From: CAZSNT01 sp964607765
Lineage (GTDB): Bacteria; Verrucomicrobiota; Lentisphaeria; Oligosphaerales; JABHEG01
Direction of reading: 5' to 3'
DNA: 56,868 nt
Assembly: GCA_964607765.1 (NCBI GenBank)
Contig: CAZSNT010000050.1
Location: 1-56,868 of the forward strand
The position numbers were made by a program, and so were the translations under genes. The notes beneath the pieces were generated by a model, which saw only the letters and a list, made by a program, of their open reading frames with translations, ran no database searches and was not told the origin of the DNA. This document shows, piece by piece, positions 18,901-24,906 of this stretch. Each line of letters starts with the position of its first letter. The stretch's first letter is position 1.

Positions 18901-19036
18901 CGCAGGCCGTTGGGCCCTGGCGGCCTCCGTCCCCGGCGTCTCGCTTGTCGCGGATGCCGACCAGCCCCACACGCAGCTTAGCATTCATTGCCACGATGGC
19001 ATGCCGGTGGCTCTCGAGCTTCGGCCCCGACCGTGA
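15971..19036 (+). CDS. Second PL8-like polysaccharide lyase, secreted
   Basis: The protein is about 1021 aa from ATG 15971. ATG 16007 is an alternative, and the long frame from 15857 adds a basic, non-signal-like leader. A hydrophobic core PILLFLLVEALLMTTTAAS gives a signal peptide. Domain order matches the gene at 11290-14517: N-terminal jelly roll, helical catalytic domain, beta-sandwich. DGCLYHHGQHYTGY keeps His and Tyr seven residues apart (His455/Tyr462), as in chondroitinase ABC. It is the most GC-rich gene of the locus. It lies 149 bp downstream of the LacI gene, on the same strand. It is probably a paralogue with different linkage or sulfation preference. Confidence 0.66.
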   Translation: MSASRHLATARRMSRTLSRPQPILLFLLVEALLMTTTAASERSPFEMELADIAELTFDQVPPAFTAVGASRLYLDKAVRKSGASSLCWEWRGPDAALVFQDDTVFRQLSGRQEPTSFDWPTHNRVSAIGFWLYAAQPLAAPIVFEVGDGQTASARFEVFMPRGGWRYISGLWGRDVPGFPDADKADRLTARPPQGVPAGRICLDNFTPRFETDVRFFVPSEATPWVYPAAALPQPDVAVVADLSEQQEQTLATLRERLLEPYRNARRRPGMAAVAERFDRWQIRPHDGSVTGAPLLSADVNAYWDLVADIARTASATTEGDARARLHEMAVLMARHYLRQGWAPGNRSAHPHHGVRQPAEKGFASALLLLRDCFREEGLYGPLVESFWDLGSGARFFEEEPHYRLGIGNRTRNALCGALLFDDGSAWPRVQAIHRWLEQGVGSGDLKPDGCLYHHGQHYTGYNMRGAGCLIDCVEIFKVTAMPLPRCHEAVRRFAWISFFAASGTELPHVWGGRWRSGTLSVGLYNRLAMLGTPDGGSSFDTETASMFLRLSGHVTRPNLQKRYAPSVAEFRQRGVDPAPLPQGHLSLNYAATGIHRRGDWVAAISGMTPYAVGTEIYGYQHANDWGRYIHYGNLQLTTRGSSLASGFDPKRGWDFNHNPGTTCRKLPYERLTTQFLVEEHLSEETFSGSTNLHGNGVYGMKLQEHVPVSTGPPRRWLGKAEFDRRVEQAAFDETFRARKSYFFFDNRIICLGSGIGSRDERFPVVTTLLQTVVPDGAPGHLTVDGEPTADFRRWRNRALHLENAVGNHYFIPAQDAPLATARQEQTRPYYTSPREGSERRDGTGIVETAWFDHGRAPAGGAYHYAILVAPEPAEVAAFAQAAPYTVLQQDDQAHVVHDPATKSTGFVVFDADEFGGHGVLRGVSRPCLLLTRLDDDGHLHIAATDPDLGPGAGGASKLPTGISPSYPVGTTVRVSLAGRWALAASVPGVSLVADADQPHTQLSIHCHDGMPVALELRPRP

Positions 19037-19049
19037 CAGAGGACCCTCT

Positions 19050-19062
19050 GCCCTCTGAGGGC
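19050..19062. terminator. Small hairpin after the PL8-like gene
   Basis: GCCCT/AGGGC arms around a 3-base loop lie 14 bases after the stop at 19036. No T-run follows, so this is at best a weak or factor-assisted terminator. Confidence 0.2.
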
Positions 19063-19114
19063 AAGGCCTTACCCCGGGATGAAGGGGCGCCATGCGGGAG
19101 TGTCCTCACCCGCT

Positions 19115-19192
19115 GCAGAAGACCATCTGGACGAGTTTAACAGGACGGCCAACCCTTCCTGCGTCTCATTCTGCAGGCTCAGCGAGCTCTGA
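19115..19192 (+). mobile_element. Remnant of an IS1595-like transposase C-terminus
   Basis: The plus strand reads AEDHLDEFNRTANPSCVSF and continues CRLSEL before TGA. IS1595/ISXO2-type transposases end in HLDEFxFRFNRR followed by a short tail with LFYRLL. This fits with about four residues lost. A similar scrap is at 25925-25972. It overlaps the 3' end of the minus-strand beta-helix gene. Confidence 0.4.
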
Positions 19193-20945
19193 TACTGTGA
19201 CTCTCAACACCCATCCCCGGAGTTCTCGGTAATTCCAGCGCCCCCACGTCGGGCCGGGAGTCCCGTACATTTCCCAGCGCGTCACAGGGCACGCCCGTTA
19301 GATTTGACGGAAGCCGGTTCACGAGTCCGGATCCCGACCGGGGAGTGCCAAAGGTGACGGAACCCGGTGAATCAAAATTAATGACCCCCGTTCCGGTGGA
19401 GTGATGCTCGCCGTAGGTATGGCCAGTCATGTAATGATTGTATTTGGCCTCATTGCCAAGACGGTTGCCGTTATCCAGATAATCCATACCCAGATCGGCC
19501 CGCGCGCGCCCGTTGACATGCATGGCATCCCACACATTCCCGATATGGGAGACGTTCGTCCTTCTCATGGGGCCGGCGCAGTCCGCGCGCTTTGCCATGA
19601 ACACGTCATAGTTTCCCGCGGAAGACGCGTGCCGGCTGGTATGGGTGTTGTGCCACAGCAGCAAATGGTCATAGTGGTCAAAAAACCAGCCCCGCAGGTT
19701 GGTGGAACCGGTGGCATTGAACTCAAACAGATTATTGACCAGGGCGATATTACTGCTGTTGCCGTCGGAATCCGCGAAAATGGACTGGTATCGCAGGTCG
19801 ATAAAGATGTTGTTGAAATATATGATGTTGTGTATCTCGGAATCGGCCTGGAACACATCGCTGTGGCATCCTTCATACGTACCGTAAATCCCTTCAACGA
19901 CATTATTGACGACCAGGATCCCATCCATGAATGTTGTCAAATATCGGCCGAAATCATCCCGAATGCCTTTCAGCCGGTTACCCCTGATTAGTTTCTGTTC
20001 CACACCAAAAGCGATCGGCGTCTGGTAGAAATAGCAATTGGTGACATAATCCTGTTCCCGTACGGGCAGTGCCTGGACAATGCACTCATTTGTTCCGATC
20101 AGGCGGCAGCCATCCAGCCAGGCACCGTCCAGGGATAAGGCCCAGTCATTCCGCCCGGCCGTCGTGAAGGTGATGCCCTGGAATTTGAGACGGCCGCCAC
20201 CCCAGATGGAATTGTGTTCGTCGATCTTTACATTTTCTGTGCGTGCCCCGGATTCTCGGGTAACAGTCAGCCACTCATTCGTGGTGTTTACCGTTTCGCC
20301 TCTTCCGAATTCATTCACATCATTATAGGTGCCCTCGGCAAGATACATGACGGCATGATCGCAGTCACCGTTCGCCCTCTCTATGGCCGCCACCGCCGCG
20401 GCGACGGTCGGAAAGGGATCCGTATCATCATTGAGCGTTCCGGCGCCGCCATTACCCCAGGGGTCAACCCACGCTTCGGTCCGGGGCTCGTCGCGTGCAC
20501 CCTCAACGTACATGGTTACGGCCGGCAGTGTCCTTGACCCCGCGTCGTTTCCGTAAACCGTGGGGGTTACCCGGATGGGGCCGTTGGAGCTGAACTCGCC
20601 CGCGGATATGGTAACGTAATATTCCCAGCCCCCTGACCGGACGGCGCCCGGCGAACCGGAGGCTACCCGAGTGTTGAGGCGCATGGCCGTGGCGGACTTG
20701 GCGCCGCCGGCATACCCCTGGCCTGATATGCCAAAATCCACTCTCTCAATCCCCGCCTTGGAAAACGCCACCACCCCGAAGTTGAATGAAGAACCATGGT
20801 CTATACGCTGGTACGGCACGACATCTGTATGGGCGATGGGGGTGAGCGCCAAGGCCACCGCGGGGAGGAATGCCGATAGAATGAACGCTGGAAACAGGCG
20901 CTTTGCCAAACCGGTAATACGTGACTTTGAGTGTGCGCACATCAT
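19179..20945 (-). CDS. Secreted right-handed beta-helix repeat protein
   Basis: The protein is 588 aa. The start at ATG 20945 is chosen because a strong AGGAGGA lies just upstream. The longer frame to 20984 has no such site. The signal peptide is about residues 1-33, ending FLPAVALA. Residues ~35-155 form an Ig-like region. From DPFPTVAAAVAAIERANGDC on, the protein is a pectate-lyase-like beta-helix with repeats such as GCRLIGTNECIVQ, NCYFYQTPIAFG and IHNIIYFNNIFIDL. It ends DALGNVRDSRPDVGALE, the usual cap of many secreted beta-helix proteins in this group. The enzyme activity cannot be told. It may be a polysaccharide lyase, epimerase or binding protein, and its place next to the lyase locus suggests a glycan role. 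Confidence 0.75.
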   Translation of the reverse strand: MMCAHSKSRITGLAKRLFPAFILSAFLPAVALALTPIAHTDVVPYQRIDHGSSFNFGVVAFSKAGIERVDFGISGQGYAGGAKSATAMRLNTRVASGSPGAVRSGGWEYYVTISAGEFSSNGPIRVTPTVYGNDAGSRTLPAVTMYVEGARDEPRTEAWVDPWGNGGAGTLNDDTDPFPTVAAAVAAIERANGDCDHAVMYLAEGTYNDVNEFGRGETVNTTNEWLTVTRESGARTENVKIDEHNSIWGGGRLKFQGITFTTAGRNDWALSLDGAWLDGCRLIGTNECIVQALPVREQDYVTNCYFYQTPIAFGVEQKLIRGNRLKGIRDDFGRYLTTFMDGILVVNNVVEGIYGTYEGCHSDVFQADSEIHNIIYFNNIFIDLRYQSIFADSDGNSSNIALVNNLFEFNATGSTNLRGWFFDHYDHLLLWHNTHTSRHASSAGNYDVFMAKRADCAGPMRRTNVSHIGNVWDAMHVNGRARADLGMDYLDNGNRLGNEAKYNHYMTGHTYGEHHSTGTGVINFDSPGSVTFGTPRSGSGLVNRLPSNLTGVPCDALGNVRDSRPDVGALELPRTPGMGVESHSIRAR

Positions 20946-20950
20946 CCTAT

Positions 20951-20957
20951 TCCTCCT
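20951..20957 (-). promoter_or_regulatory. Ribosome binding site of the beta-helix gene
   Basis: AGGAGGA on the minus strand, five bases before ATG 20945. It decides the start. Confidence 0.7.
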
Positions 20958-21107
20958 GCCAAAGTCATGGTAAATAGGTGTCATGGGTTGTTCTGATCAG
21001 AAAGAAGAACATCGGCCAGACGCGTCCTGTTCAGGAACTCATCAGGCACGGATTCCGAGGCGACACTGAACGCTATTCTCCGCCTGGCCGTCCGAGGCCT
21101 GCCGTCC

Positions 21108-21262
21108 TGCTCCTGATACCCTACTGTAGTTCGTCATGTCTGAGAAGAAGGCAAAGTCGTGACATTGATCTGGCGGATGATCCGGGCGTTGTGTGCAGAC
21201 GATGGCGAACACCGGCAATGGTTGGCTGCTGTTGACTACCTGGTCGCAGAAAACCGCATCTT
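21108..21262 (+). mobile_element. IS left-end fragment with transposase N-terminus
   Basis: A GTG at 21159 begins MTLIWRMIRALCADDGEHRQ and continues to a YLVAENRILR motif. That motif is the N-terminal element of integrase-core transposases, which continue with a long catalytic domain. Here the frame breaks off at the repeat beginning near 21264. The ~50 bp before the GTG and its first ~15 codons recur at 32608-32706, so both are ends of one IS family. Confidence 0.5.
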
Positions 21263-21263
21263 G

Positions 21264-21546
21264 CGGGCTGATTCTGTCCGGAATCTGGCGGGATTTGTCC
21301 AAGGCAGAAATGGTGGAGGCGGGGGGAGTCGAACCCCGCGCCTCCTGAAATCTGCCGGCTGTCACTTACCGGACAGAACCTGTCAACTGCCGGACAGAAC
21401 CGGACATATCCTGCCTATTTCCAACACCTTACACTCTGGCCCAGAAAGGCGGCTTGGCCAGATTCGGTCATCTGCCGGCCAGATCCGGTCACCTTCCGGA
21501 CAGATTTTGAACACAACATATGCACAATGGATTTCTGAGCCGAAAA
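21264..21546 (-). repeat. Long direct repeat R1, attachment-site-like
   Basis: About 283 bp, matched along its length by R2 at 23724-24017 with scattered mismatches and one 10-bp tandem duplication in R2. It contains a tmRNA-like 3' end (21311-21345). CCGGACAG motifs lie at 21369, 21390, 21475 (as CCGGCCAG) and 21496, and one inverted CTGTCCGG at 21274. The motif pairs are 21 bp apart and the pairs 106 bp apart, exactly as in R2. Confidence 0.8.
21311..21345 (-). other. Partial tmRNA (ssrA)-like 3' end, copy 1
   Basis: On the minus strand this reads a T-arm with GGGGTTCGACTCCCC, then CGCCTCC, A and CCA. This is the form of a tmRNA acceptor end with encoded CCA. No 5' half, anticodon arm or tag-coding region is found in the 350 bp that should hold them, so it is only the terminal fragment. 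Such fragments are left by integrative elements that target the 3' end of ssrA. Confidence 0.6.
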
Positions 21547-21717
21547 CAGGAGATCCCGCACACCAATGCAGCAGCGCACGCCTGTCGAGACAAGGAGTCT
21601 TGCCATCCCGCGGCGCCGTGGCTTCGTCCGAGGTATTGAGCACTTCCTGCTGCACCACTATATTGGAGGCGAAGCGCCATAGGATTGGGCCTGTTCGGAT
21701 TCCCAGGAGCCCTGAAG

Positions 21718-21969
21718 ATGACGACCCTGACAGTACAGGTCCCGGAGCGAGTCTGCTCGGTTCTCCGCGAAGGCCCCGAGGAACTCGCGCACGACATGCG
21801 ACTCACTGCTGCCGCCCACTGGTACCGCGAGGGCAGGATCTCCCAGGAGATAGCCGCGGAAGTGGCCGGAATGAACAGGACCGATTTCCTCCTGTCACTA
21901 GCCCGCATGGGACACGACTCATTTCAAGTAGACTTCGCCGACCTGGACAGGGAGTTGGCTCGTGGCTGA
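21718..21969 (+). CDS. UPF0175 family protein, probable antitoxin
   Basis: The protein is 83 aa from ATG 21718 (MTTLTVQVPERVCSVL). The family pattern of a short beta-strand, then EELAHDMRLTAAAHWYREGR and ISQEIAAEVAGMNRTDFLLS, is clear. UPF0175 proteins are small helix-turn-helix-like proteins usually paired with a DUF3368 PIN-like partner, as here. It overlaps the next gene by eight bases, a strong sign of coupled translation. The upstream extension to 21685 is not needed. It is a full-length member, unlike the broken copy near 23.3 kb. Confidence 0.85.
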   Translation: MTTLTVQVPERVCSVLREGPEELAHDMRLTAAAHWYREGRISQEIAAEVAGMNRTDFLLSLARMGHDSFQVDFADLDRELARG

Positions 21970-22447
21970 TGAAGCAGTCGTCAACGCCTCGCCACTGATC
22001 TTCCTGAGCCGGGGCGGCCATGCGGAGTTGTTGCGTTGTGCCGCTCCTACCGTACTCGTGCCGGAGGCGGTGGCCACTGAGATCCGTGCCAAAGGACCTG
22101 ACGATCCTGCGGCCCGGCTCTTGGCCTCAACGGAATGGCTGACTGTCGTTGCCGACCTGCCCGTTCCCGAAGAGGTCTTACACTGGGGTATCGGGCCGGG
22201 AGAATCAGCCGTGCTGGCGTTGGCCCTGGCGGTTCCTGGGCGAGAGGCTATCATCGACGACTTGGCCGGACGCAAGTGTGCCAACCTGCTCGGAGTCCCA
22301 GTCCGAGGCACGCTAGGGCTTGTCCTTGCCGCTAAGCGCAGGGGGTTGCTCCCGCTGGCCAGACCGGTCATTGAAGACCTGATCCAAGGCGGAATGTACC
22401 TTTCCCGAACCGTTCTCGATCAGGCCCTCCAGAGAGTAGGAGAGTGA
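21962..22447 (+). CDS. DUF3368 PIN-like protein, probable toxin
   Basis: The 161-aa protein starts at GTG 21962. The N-terminal VVNASPLIFLSRGG carries the first acidic/Asn position of the PIN-like fold. GIGPGESAVLALAL and AIIDDLAGRKCANLLGV carry the central and last acidic clusters. GTLGLVLAAKRRGLL is the family C-terminal helix. PIN-like toxins are metal-dependent RNases, and activity of DUF3368 members is inferred from fold and from pairing with UPF0175. It directly abuts a DUF4160 stump downstream in the same reading frame, which suggests the module was dropped into another gene. Confidence 0.85.
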   Translation: MADEAVVNASPLIFLSRGGHAELLRCAAPTVLVPEAVATEIRAKGPDDPAARLLASTEWLTVVADLPVPEEVLHWGIGPGESAVLALALAVPGREAIIDDLAGRKCANLLGVPVRGTLGLVLAAKRRGLLPLARPVIEDLIQGGMYLSRTVLDQALQRVGE

Positions 22448-22557
22448 CTTGAGGAGAATGAGCTCGAGTCCGACTGGCAGTTGGCCATGAACGGAGAAGA
22501 GCCGTGCCGCATCCAGCCCCTGCAGCAAAGCCAACCGCCACCACGTATCCTGGTGTA
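22448..22557 (+). pseudogene. C-terminal stump of a DUF4160 gene
   Basis: Directly after the DUF3368 stop, the same frame reads ENELESDWQLAMNGEEPCRI followed by QPL before TAG at 22555-22557. DUF4160 proteins end in this pattern (...eL...W.....g....I.PL) and are normally encoded just before a DUF2442 gene, as here. The N-terminal half is missing, so it cannot be expressed as a normal protein. Confidence 0.6.
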
Positions 22558-22794
22558 GTGACGGTGGCAGTCGCTTCTGATCAACAGCTTGTCATTGAGT
22601 TCGACAACGGCGAGACCAGGATCTTTGACGTTACGCCGCTGCTGGCGGTCGGGCGTTTCAAAGAACTGGCTGCCCCAGAGAAATTCAGGCGGGTCCGGGT
22701 AGCGTTTGACACGGTCGAATGGGAGAACGGCCTGGATCTTGATCCCGAGTACGTCTATGAGCGCAGCGAGCCATGCAAGCCATATGAAGGATAG
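22558..22794 (+). CDS. DUF2442 family protein
   Basis: The protein is 78 aa from GTG 22558, which directly follows the DUF4160 stop. The core LVIEFDNGETRIFDVTPLLA, then RFKELAAPEKFRRVRVAFDT and VEWENGLDLDPEYVY, is diagnostic of DUF2442. The start at 22558 gives the usual ~14 residues before FDNGE. A GTG at 22504 has the better ribosome binding site (GGAGAAG near 22493) but adds a Pro/Ala/Thr-rich leader. DUF4160/DUF2442 pairs behave like toxin-antitoxin neighbours in many genomes, with function unproven. With its partner reduced to a stump this gene is probably an orphan. Confidence 0.78.
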   Translation: MTVAVASDQQLVIEFDNGETRIFDVTPLLAVGRFKELAAPEKFRRVRVAFDTVEWENGLDLDPEYVYERSEPCKPYEG

Positions 22795-23014
22795 CACACC
22801 TACACGGCAGGACACTGACGTGGCGACGCCGGCTTTCCCCGACGGGCAAGGCGTCGAAGTCGTCATTTTGCCCATCGCCGATGCCCCCGCCGCCTCGGGA
22901 AGAAACGCTGCATCGCTGCGCGGACGCCTGAGGAAGTACGCGGCCCCCATGCGCATCCGGGAGGAAGGCGGAGTCTGGGGTGCCAATGTGAAAGATGGCC
23001 ATAGCGCTCGTTGA
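22784..23014 (+). CDS. Small antitoxin-like protein of a PIN pair
   Basis: The 76-aa protein runs from ATG 22784. It ends SLRGRLRKYAAPMRIREEGG followed by VWGANVKDGH. This resembles a family of short antitoxins that finish with a LkGaLkkYAnp.LiekEk.AW motif and precede PIN toxins. The Glu/Lys-rich tail is degenerate here (EEGGVWGANV). The middle FPDGQGVEVVILPI is the beta-strand part. It overlaps DUF2442 by 11 bases and the PIN gene by 20 bases. Family placement is from memory of the motif, and it may be decaying together with its partner. Confidence 0.55.
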   Translation: MKDSTPTRQDTDVATPAFPDGQGVEVVILPIADAPAASGRNAASLRGRLRKYAAPMRIREEGGVWGANVKDGHSAR

Positions 23015-23309
23015 TGCCAACGTTGTGCTGCGCTGCCTGCTCGACGACCACGCCGAGCTGTCTCCGAAGGCCCAACAGTTACTCGATGCCACCGATGTTG
23101 TTCTCCGGTTCGAGGTCCTCTGCGAGGTCGTCTACGTGCTCGAGAAGCTATACGGCGTTCCCCGGGAACGTATCCACACGGATCTGCTCGACTTCATCAC
23201 GGCCGACTCCGTCAGCATCGAAGACCTGGAGGTAGCGTGTAGAGCTCTCACGCTGTTTCGCGACGAACGTATCGATATTGTCGACGCCATCCTCTGCGCA
23301 TACGCCTGA
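22995..23309 (+). pseudogene. PIN-domain (VapC-like) toxin, C-terminally truncated
   Basis: The frame starts MAIALVDANVVLRCLLDDHA, with the first PIN aspartate at residue 7. FEVLCEVVYVLEKLYGV supplies the conserved Glu, and FRDERIDIVDAILCAYA the third acidic residue. Family members are about 130-140 aa and have a fourth acidic position (as in VVTFDKKL) after this point. Here the protein stops at 104 aa. The break is where the 231-bp duplicated segment begins (23303), so truncation by recombination is clear. It is probably inactive. Confidence 0.8.
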
Positions 23310-23437
23310 CTGATACGCCCAAGCTCGTACCATTTCACGGCTGCCGCGAGCCGAAGCTCCTGGGCAAACTCATTGGGTTCGCGTTGCAGACCGGCGAACA
23401 CGTCATCCGGGAGCTCTATCGTCAGTGTGCTGCTCAT
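23303..23437 (-). pseudogene. Truncated UPF0175 gene
   Basis: The frame is identical in type to the intact gene at 24553-24810 for about 45 residues, to KWYELGRISQA. It then continues out of family into the antisense of the PIN gene. The helix-turn-helix-like second half is missing. Confidence 0.75.
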
Positions 23438-23533
23438 CTCTGCCCGGTCCTTTCGGGTGTTGTCTATGATGAATACAGGCGCCATCGCCCCCGCCGGCAA
23501 TCGGACGTGGTCTGCAGCGGCGTCATGGAACAA
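23303..23533 (-). repeat. 231-bp duplicated segment, copy 1 (truncated UPF0175)
   Basis: It aligns without gaps to 24676-24906 with five differences by eye, all transitions. On the minus strand it contains the first ~45 codons of the UPF0175 gene (ATG at 23437, MSSTLTIELPDDVFAGLQRE) and about 96 bp upstream of it. It lacks the C-terminal half and runs into the antisense of the truncated PIN gene. Confidence 0.9.
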
Positions 23534-23723
23534 GTTGCAGGACAACTGCGCCCTCCCTGCGTCGTCGTGGAAGTCTGACGCGCTTCGAACGGCGGACCTG
23601 GTCCCGTTGCGTCGGACTTCTCACCGAAATCCCCGAGCCCGTCCGCACGAACATGCCCTGCCGGACCTCAGAAGTGGCTATCATTCATCAGCGCCGGAAG
23701 TCCCTGGACCAGCACACCACGCG

Positions 23724-24017
23724 GGGGCTGATTCTGTCCGGAATCTGGCGGGATTTGTCCGGATTTGTCCAAGGCAGAAATGGTGGAGGCGGGGGGAGTC
23801 GAACCCCGCGCCTCCCGAAATCCGCCAATTGTCACTTACCGGACAGCTCCGGTCACCTACCGGACAGATCAGGACATATCCTGACCATTTCCAACACCTT
23901 ACACTTCTGCCCGAAAAGGTGACTTGGCCAATTCAGGTCATCCGCCGGACAGCTCCGGTCACCTTCCGGACAGAATTTGAACACAACATATGCACAATGG
24001 AATTTTGGGGCCGAGAA
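23724..24017 (-). repeat. Long direct repeat R2, attachment-site-like
   Basis: Second copy of R1 (21264-21546), about 2.46 kb away in the same orientation. CCGGACAG motifs are at 23839, 23860, 23945 and 23966, with an inverted CTGTCCGG at 23734. The 10-mer GGATTTGTCC is tandemly doubled (23751-23770). The sequence TCAGGACATATCCTGA (23869-23884) is an inverted repeat with 6-bp arms that is only partly kept in R1. Confidence 0.8.
23781..23815 (-). other. Partial tmRNA (ssrA)-like 3' end, copy 2
   Basis: The same 35 nt as copy 1, with T-arm, acceptor 3' strand CGCCTCC, discriminator A and CCA. Just upstream on the minus strand is TTTCGGGAGG, which is even closer to usual tmRNA ends than copy 1. 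The rest of the tmRNA is absent. Confidence 0.6.
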
Positions 24018-24073
24018 TGCCTGCGGACGAGTCTCTCAACTCCACGCCTGGTCTCGTGTTCCTGCTGTCCCAC

Positions 24074-24553
24074 TCAGGACTCCAGCCCCCGTGCCACATC
24101 ATCCACAAGAGCGGACGACACGTACAGCCCCGCGTCCCTGAGTTGGCTGACAGCCTCTGGGAACGACGGTAACACGCCTCTTGCGGCAGCCATCGCGATG
24201 ACACCCAGTGTTCCCGTTACCTTCAAGCCCAGCATCTTGGCCGCACGACGCCCAGCATGGTCGTCAATCACTGCCGTCCGGTCTGGATGAAGACGCGCCC
24301 ACTCAATCACTTCCGTTTCTCCCGCGCCCAGTTGCCAGGTTGCCACGGGTGAGACGGGAGTAGAAAGGCGGACGACCTCAAGCCAGGGAAGAGCAGACAA
24401 CTGACTCCTCATGGGATCAGCAGCCAGCCCAACCATGATCTCGTTGACGACAGCCGACGGGACCTCGATTCCAGAGGCCAGATCAGGGAGACATGCAAGC
24501 AGGTGTGCCTTGGCGAGCACGATGAGCGGGGATGCGTCGCAGACGAAACGCAT
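24074..24553 (-). CDS. DUF3368 PIN-like protein, probable toxin
   Basis: This 159-aa protein opens MRFVCDASPLIVLAKAHLL. It has QLGAGETEVIEWARLH and AVIDDHAGRRAAKMLGLKVT, the acidic clusters of the PIN-like fold, then GTLGVIAMAAARGVLPSF. It is intact in length and motifs. Its ATG shares one base with the stop of the UPF0175 gene upstream (TGATG at 24551-24555), the usual toxin-after-antitoxin order. It is a distant paralogue of the plus-strand gene at 21962-22447. It ends about 57 bp from repeat R2. Confidence 0.86.
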   Translation of the reverse strand: MRFVCDASPLIVLAKAHLLACLPDLASGIEVPSAVVNEIMVGLAADPMRSQLSALPWLEVVRLSTPVSPVATWQLGAGETEVIEWARLHPDRTAVIDDHAGRRAAKMLGLKVTGTLGVIAMAAARGVLPSFPEAVSQLRDAGLYVSSALVDDVARGLES

Positions 24554-24810
24554 CAGTCGCTGCCCTTGGCGAAGGCAACTATGTCGTCCGCGGTCTCCTG
24601 GAACGGGGAAACACGGAAGCGGCTGAGAGCATCAAGAAACGCGGCGCGTCCCATGCCAGCGATCTGGGCGGCTTTCGCCTGACTGACACGCCCAAGCTCG
24701 TACCACTTCACGGCTGCCGCGAGCCGAAGCTCCTGGGCAAACTCATTGGGTTCGCGTTGCAGACCGGCGAACACGTCATCCGGGAGCTCTATCGTCAGTG
24801 TGCTGCTCAT
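24553..24810 (-). CDS. UPF0175 family protein, probable antitoxin
   Basis: The 85-aa protein begins MSSTLTIELPDDVFAGLQRE. EFAQELRLAAAVKWYELGRV and SQAKAAQIAGMGRAAFLDAL follow the family pattern. It is intact and precedes a DUF3368 gene with a one-base overlap. Its first 45 codons and upstream region are duplicated 1.37 kb to the left. GGAC-AGAG-rich sequence before the ATG could serve as the binding site. The partner relationship is established for the families; activity here is inferred. Confidence 0.86.
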   Translation of the reverse strand: MSSTLTIELPDDVFAGLQREPNEFAQELRLAAAVKWYELGRVSQAKAAQIAGMGRAAFLDALSRFRVSPFQETADDIVAFAKGSD

Positions 24811-24906
24811 CTCTGCCCGGTCCTTTCAGGTGTTGTCTATGATGAATATAGGCGCCATCGCCCCCGCCGGCAATCGGACGTGGTCTGCAGCGGCGTTATG
24901 GAACAA
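24676..24906 (-). repeat. 231-bp duplicated segment, copy 2 (source copy)
   Basis: It contains the front half of the intact UPF0175 gene, its upstream region and the first codons of the plus-strand transposase relic (ATG 24898). As it is continuous with an intact gene it is probably the source of copy 1 at 23303-23533. Confidence 0.85.

Noticed and set aside
18047..19093. Minus-strand 348-aa open frame at the end of the second PL8-like gene
   Set aside because: It is a shadow of a GC-rich gene without protein-like features.
21360..21510. CRISPR array, suggested by repeated CCGGACAG motifs
   Set aside because: The repeats are only 8 bp, with fixed 21- and 106-bp spacing, and the spacers themselves are conserved between two copies. 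No cas genes are present.
21311..21660. A complete tmRNA gene
   Set aside because: The 3' end is convincing, but no 5' acceptor strand, TTTCGACGGG-like segment or tag frame is found in the expected ~350 bp on either copy.
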